Assembly: GCA_037129925.1 (NCBI GenBank)
Contig: JBAXTZ010000083.1
Location: 1 to 7,408 of the forward strand
DNA from: JBAXTZ01 sp037129925
GTDB lineage: Bacteria; Bacillota; Negativicutes; JBAXTZ01
Direction of reading: 5' to 3'
Length of the DNA: 7,408 bases
Made by a program: the position numbers and the translations under genes. Shown piece after piece: positions 4,896 to 7,408 of the stretch (its first letter is position 1; each line of letters begins with the position of its first letter). The notes beneath the pieces are model-generated. The model was not told the origin of the DNA and searched no databases. It saw only the letters and a program-made list of their open reading frames with translations.

Positions 4896-5909
4896 ATGAG
4901 TATTTCAGACGATAAAGCCAAAGACTTAAGAGGCGCTTTTATGCAATATATTTTAGGTAAATATCCAGAGAGGAAAGATACAAGCACTATAGTTAGCGAT
5001 AGTTTTTATCCACTGAGGCATAACATTGGCATGACGCTTTGGGAAATTCTTGAAAACGACGTTTCAATGAAAAACGGTCAAAAACGCCTAAAGGATTATT
5101 TTTGCAATCAAGGAAACAGAAAATCACCTGAAAATGACGCAAGTGCATATTTGAGTTCAATGAGATATTTGAAAGAATTTATTGATAGTCGACTTGGCGG
5201 CGTTAAGCAATTTATTGGTAATGGCGGAAGTGAATTGAAAAATGCAACAATAACGCCAAGTTATTCCAAAGCAAAGACTGTAAATAAAGTGGCTAGTAGA
5301 GAAGTGGTTTTGGAAGTGAAATTGGAGAAACCTTGCTGCGATGAGGTGGAGCGCTATTTGGACGGATCCATAAATTTATATGGCTACTCGCATCAGGAAA
5401 TAGCGCTTGACAAGCTTTTTTTCAAGGTTTATCCAGCAAACACAAACATTGACGATGTATTGATTAAAGTAGCTTCTTTAAATGCTTTTTATAGCACCAA
5501 TATTCGATATTTGTTTGATGTAGCTAATCATATAGTTGGTATTGAAAATATTGACACGAGACTGCAAGATGGAGATTTAGAGCTGGTCGATAAAATTGCG
5601 AGAGTAGAGATTAAAAGTAAGTCGAAAGAGATTTGCTATTATTCATTTGCAACCAAATATTGTAGTCGGCACGAGCCAACAAAATTTGCAATATATGACA
5701 GTTTTGTTGATAAAGTGCTTTGCTGGTTAAGGGACAAGTATGGATTTGCTGAGTTTAGAAATGAAGACTTAAAAAATTATCCAGATTTTAAACGAGTATT
5801 GATGGCTTTTATTGAACACTTTAAACTCCACAAATATAGTTTAAAACAGGTCGATCAATATTTATGGCTGTTAGGAAAAGAGAAATTTCCGAGCAACTAT
5901 TCCAAGTGA
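4896..5909 (+). CDS. Uncharacterised 337-aa protein, possible DNA-glycosylase-like (OGG) fold in the C-terminal half
   Basis: The ATG at 4896 follows GGAGG (4887-4891) by 4 nt. I do not recognise the protein with certainty. Residues 1-110 form a helical module (FMQYILGKYP, YPLRHNIGMTLWEILEN, YLSSMRYLKEFI) resembling small helical DNA-binding bundles. A polar linker follows (about 111-135), then a helical domain from about 136. Its most motif-like parts are LNAFYSTNI (195-203), YYSFATKYCSRHEPTKFAIY (248-267) with DSFVDKVL behind it, and YSLKQVDQYLWLLGKEKFP (314-332). The pattern SFATKYC-x5-P-x2-F-x-IYDSFV resembles the region around the catalytic aspartate in OGG-like glycosylases, so D268 could be functional. 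This is inference from pattern only, and the classic helix-hairpin-helix glycine motif is not seen. There is no membrane segment. The gene is convergent with the phage cassette, leaving only 23 bp between stop codons. A defence or DNA-processing role is suggested by context alone. Confidence 0.85.
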   Translation: MSISDDKAKDLRGAFMQYILGKYPERKDTSTIVSDSFYPLRHNIGMTLWEILENDVSMKNGQKRLKDYFCNQGNRKSPENDASAYLSSMRYLKEFIDSRLGGVKQFIGNGGSELKNATITPSYSKAKTVNKVASREVVLEVKLEKPCCDEVERYLDGSINLYGYSHQEIALDKLFFKVYPANTNIDDVLIKVASLNAFYSTNIRYLFDVANHIVGIENIDTRLQDGDLELVDKIARVEIKSKSKEICYYSFATKYCSRHEPTKFAIYDSFVDKVLCWLRDKYGFAEFRNEDLKNYPDFKRVLMAFIEHFKLHKYSLKQVDQYLWLLGKEKFPSNYSK

Positions 5910-5932
5910 TAAATTAATAACCAGTTGGCCTG

Positions 5933-6169
5933 CTATCTGTTTTGCGGCGGTTCCCCTTTCGGCGAATTGAGCGCCGAATCGATGTATCTGCCGCCAAGCG
6001 CGGCAAGGGTGCCGCTGCCGGCGGTTAGGGCGGCGAATTCGCTGTAATACTGAAAGGTGCTGCCGGTGGTGCAGAGATAAATTGAGACTATGAGGTAGGC
6101 GATGTAACCGGTGACGGCGATTAGGTGGGTAGCACTGATGTTGGCGAGGCGGTGGAGTATTTCGGTCAT
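5933..6169 (-). CDS. Small holin-like phage membrane protein
   Basis: The 78-aa product has one clear membrane segment (about residues 15-33, LIAVTGYIAYLIVSIYLC) and a second, weaker Gly/Ala-rich hydrophobic stretch (about 44-60). It ends in a short polar tail rich in Pro, Lys and Asn. Size, topology and position beside an endolysin fit a holin, the protein that opens the inner membrane at lysis, although no specific holin family is recognised. The start ATG (complement of 6167-6169) is preceded on the minus strand by GAAAGGA with 11-nt spacing, slightly long. The gene is separated from the upstream cassette genes by a terminator-like hairpin (6209-6247), so its expression may depend on read-through. 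Its 3' end is duplicated as a fossil at 2918-2987. Confidence 0.7.
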   Translation of the reverse strand: MTEILHRLANISATHLIAVTGYIAYLIVSIYLCTTGSTFQYYSEFAALTAGSGTLAALGGRYIDSALNSPKGEPPQNR

Positions 6170-6208
6170 GGTCTGTGTTTTCCTTTCAAAATTGTTTGTG
6201 GTATTTAC

Positions 6209-6247
6209 AAAATTAGCCCGGCAAATTGTGCCAGGCTAATTTTTTTT
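6209..6247. terminator. Strong hairpin with T8 tract, likely terminator for plus-strand transcripts
   Basis: AAAATTAGCC (6209-6218) pairs with GGCTAATTTT (6234-6243). An inner GGCA/TGCC stem closes a 5-nt loop after one C-A mismatch. On the plus strand it is followed by an uninterrupted T run (6240-6247), the stronger orientation. On the minus strand the tail is TTTTG. The 337-aa gene has no terminator in its 23-bp gap, so its mRNA may run antisense through the 78-aa gene and stop here. The right arm also contains the TAG stop codon of the minus-strand 125-aa gene. Confidence 0.7.
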
Positions 6248-6613
6248 GCGGATGGCGTTGCGGATGCCGATGTAGCCGATGACTAGGGATAATGTGCTCA
6301 AAAGTACTGCGGCGGCGGCTTTGATGAAGTTGAGCAGCGGCTGGATTTCGGTGTCAACGTGGGCTTGCTTGGTTAGTTCTTGCGCGAGCGCGGCGATTTT
6401 GTTGTTGAAGTATTTTTCCAGCGTGGTTATCCGGGTGTCGAACCAGTTATCAAGTTCGGTGACTTTCTGTTCGTTGGCGCGGGATTTTTCTTCCTGAGTG
6501 GCGATGCGTTTCTCGTGATCTTGCAGAATCCGGTTGAGACTTTCCGGCGTGATCGCCTGGGCGGTGGCGAGCAGCAATATGAGCGCAGTGATGATAAGAG
6601 CAACCGGTTTCAC
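6236..6613 (-). CDS. Phage lysis-cassette protein: signal peptide, coiled coil, C-terminal membrane anchor (spanin-like topology)
   Basis: I start this gene at a GTG (complement of 6611-6613) that overlaps the amidase stop as GTGA, giving 125 aa. A longer frame reaching 6715 would only read the amidase gene out of phase. Residues 1-20 form a Sec-type signal or membrane segment (ALIITALILLLATAQA) with a plausible cleavage site after AQA. Residues 22-88 are highly charged and coiled-coil-like. Residues 95-117 form a second membrane helix, followed by a basic tail RKKN. The protein would place a coiled coil outside the cytoplasmic membrane, anchored at its C terminus. Between an endolysin and a holin-like gene this recalls envelope-disrupting spanins or XhlA-like lysis accessories. 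There is no cysteine, so it is not a lipoprotein. The function is inferred from topology and neighbours. Confidence 0.75.
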   Translation of the reverse strand: MKPVALIITALILLLATAQAITPESLNRILQDHEKRIATQEEKSRANEQKVTELDNWFDTRITTLEKYFNNKIAALAQELTKQAHVDTEIQPLLNFIKAAAAVLLSTLSLVIGYIGIRNAIRKKN

Positions 6614-7158
6614 GTCGGCAACAGCAGCGCGTCGGCGATGGCTTGGGCGATTGCCGCTTGTCCGATGATGCCGAGCAGATAGCGTTCGTCTTGCGGATTG
6701 GTGAGAAAGCCACACTCGACAAGCACCGCCGGACAGTTGGTTTCGCGCAATACCTGAAAGTTTGCCCCTTTCACGCCGCGATTAATGAGTTGCGTTTGTT
6801 GTTGCAGCCGCTTGATGATTTTGTTCGCCAGCAAATTGCCGCGGGCGCTGCCGTCGTAGAAATATACTTCGAAGCCGGATGCGCTGGGCGTTACTGCGGC
6901 GTTGCAATGGATACTGACAAAACAATCACAACCGGCGTTGTTGCAAATTGCTGCCCGGCGCGCGAGGTCGTCAACTTCCGGGGCATTGTACTTGTCTCGC
7001 GTCATGATCGCAATTCCCCGGCGCTGCTGAAACTTTGTCCGGAGGATTTGCGCAATCCGCAAATTGATGTCGCTCTCGGCGGTACCGCGGGTGCCGATAG
7101 CGCCGGGATCACAATCCGGATTGGTACCGGTGTGCCCGGCGTCAATGCAAATTCTCAT
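6610..7158 (-). CDS. N-acetylmuramoyl-L-alanine amidase (Amidase_3), phage endolysin
   Basis: The 182-aa product is a single Amidase_3 domain that cleaves the bond between N-acetylmuramic acid and L-alanine in peptidoglycan. Zinc ligands are visible at H9 in IDAGHTG, E28 in GTAESDINL and H84 in VSIHCNA, and the catalytic glutamate is E148 in VLVECGFLTNP. No signal peptide or cell-wall-binding domain is present, so the enzyme probably reaches the wall through a holin, as for typical phage endolysins; chromosomal cell-separation amidases normally carry a signal peptide. The ATG (complement of 7156-7158) overlaps the stop of the upstream 57-aa gene as ATGA, and the stop overlaps the next gene as GTGA, indicating a tightly coupled operon. 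A 182-codon frame on the opposite strand is only its shadow. Confidence 0.95.
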   Translation of the reverse strand: MRICIDAGHTGTNPDCDPGAIGTRGTAESDINLRIAQILRTKFQQRRGIAIMTRDKYNAPEVDDLARRAAICNNAGCDCFVSIHCNAAVTPSASGFEVYFYDGSARGNLLANKIIKRLQQQTQLINRGVKGANFQVLRETNCPAVLVECGFLTNPQDERYLLGIIGQAAIAQAIADALLLPT

Positions 7159-7328
7159 CGCACCCCGTCTTTCGGCTGCGGCAAGGATTGAACTGCATCA
7201 CGCTGCGGATTGGTGTCAATCGAGTTAACTACTTCTTTGACGATTTGGAAAGTTTTATTGTCCTTCAATTCGGTATCTTCGACCAAATGGAAAACCAGCT
7301 TGAGGATTTGGAAAATGTCGATGTTCAT
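7155..7328 (-). CDS. 57-aa protein heading the lysis cassette
   Basis: The ATG (complement of 7326-7328) is preceded on the minus strand by AAAGGAG (complement of 7337-7343) with 8-nt spacing, a textbook site. The stop TGA overlaps the amidase start as ATGA. The peptide begins MNIDIFQILKLVFHLVEDTE and ends QSLPQPKDGVR. It has a short amphipathic N-terminal helix, many acidic and lysine residues, and no membrane helix strong enough to call. I recognise no family. Small proteins of this sort between tail genes and endolysin are common in prophages. The good ribosome binding site and the overlap make it a real gene despite its size. Confidence 0.75.
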   Translation of the reverse strand: MNIDIFQILKLVFHLVEDTELKDNKTFQIVKEVVNSIDTNPQRDAVQSLPQPKDGVR

Positions 7329-7408
7329 AAAAATTACTCCTTTGATTTTTTTTGTATTGTTGAAAAGGGAAACGGCCCACCCGTTTTGGTTGATATTCGC
7401 GCCATATC
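7329..7408 (-). other. Upstream edge of the lysis cassette; possible end of a preceding phage gene
   Basis: On the minus strand, one frame is open from the window edge to a TAA at 7334-7336 (24 codons), which could be the tail of an upstream phage gene ending inside the 57-aa gene's leader. The frame of the 57-aa gene is also open to the edge (reading NINQNGWAVSLF), so a longer, in-frame protein cannot be fully excluded. A small dyad, AAACGG (7370-7375) and CCGTTT (7381-7386), is followed on the minus strand by CCCTTTT and might be a weak terminator. Confidence 0.3.

Noticed and set aside
6236..6613. One-component (lipoprotein) spanin
   Set aside because: The topology is similar, but the protein contains no cysteine, so there is no lipobox for outer-membrane anchoring.
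6643..7191. 182-codon plus-strand open frame opposite the amidase
   Set aside because: The minus-strand frame has all Amidase_3 catalytic motifs. The plus-strand frame has no motif and is explained by the GC-rich codon pattern of the opposite gene.

Overview
The window looks like the end of a prophage or related mobile element next to a block of accessory, defence-type genes. No ribosomal, tRNA or housekeeping gene is visible, so the host cannot be named. Most genes have clear purine-rich ribosome binding sites, which argues against Bacteroidetes-style initiation. A GTG start is used once. The right part (about 5.93-7.41 kb, minus strand) is visibly GC-richer than the left.

Layout. Positions 1-412 hold the 3' end of an unrecognised CDS and a short degraded coding remnant. 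Positions 470-1458 hold a two-gene unit: a DpnI-type restriction enzyme specific for methylated GATC (254 aa, start corrected to an internal ATG), overlapping by ATGA a 75-aa protein of unknown function. After a non-coding gap, 1780-2790 encodes a DUF1016/YhcG-type PD-(D/E)XK nuclease. Positions 2791-3138 contain a long perfect hairpin and a fossil of the 3' end of a phage small-membrane-protein gene. That fossil is related to the intact copy at 5933-6169, and the core differences are all synonymous. Between the fossil and the intact copy lie a 441-aa protein made of sixteen 25-residue DUF4116-type helical repeats (3139-4464), a small internally repeated gene that seems broken by a 1-nt frameshift (4518-4688, ancestral end 4768), and a 337-aa protein of unknown function with its own promoter (4896-5909).

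On the opposite strand, read from 7328 down to 5933, is a compact phage lysis-type cassette. It comprises a 57-aa small protein, a zinc-dependent Amidase_3 endolysin, a protein with a signal peptide, coiled coil and C-terminal membrane segment, and a small holin-like membrane protein. The first three are joined by 4-bp start/stop overlaps.

Reading of the whole: the cassette is the conserved phage part, and the plus-strand genes are convergent cargo behind its 3' end. The duplicated 3' end of the membrane-protein gene suggests that this spot has been a repeated exchange or insertion site. The DpnI and YhcG-type nucleases are plausible anti-phage or anti-plasmid functions. The DUF4116 protein, the broken small gene and the 337-aa protein are the least explained components and the best candidates for an undescribed cargo system.
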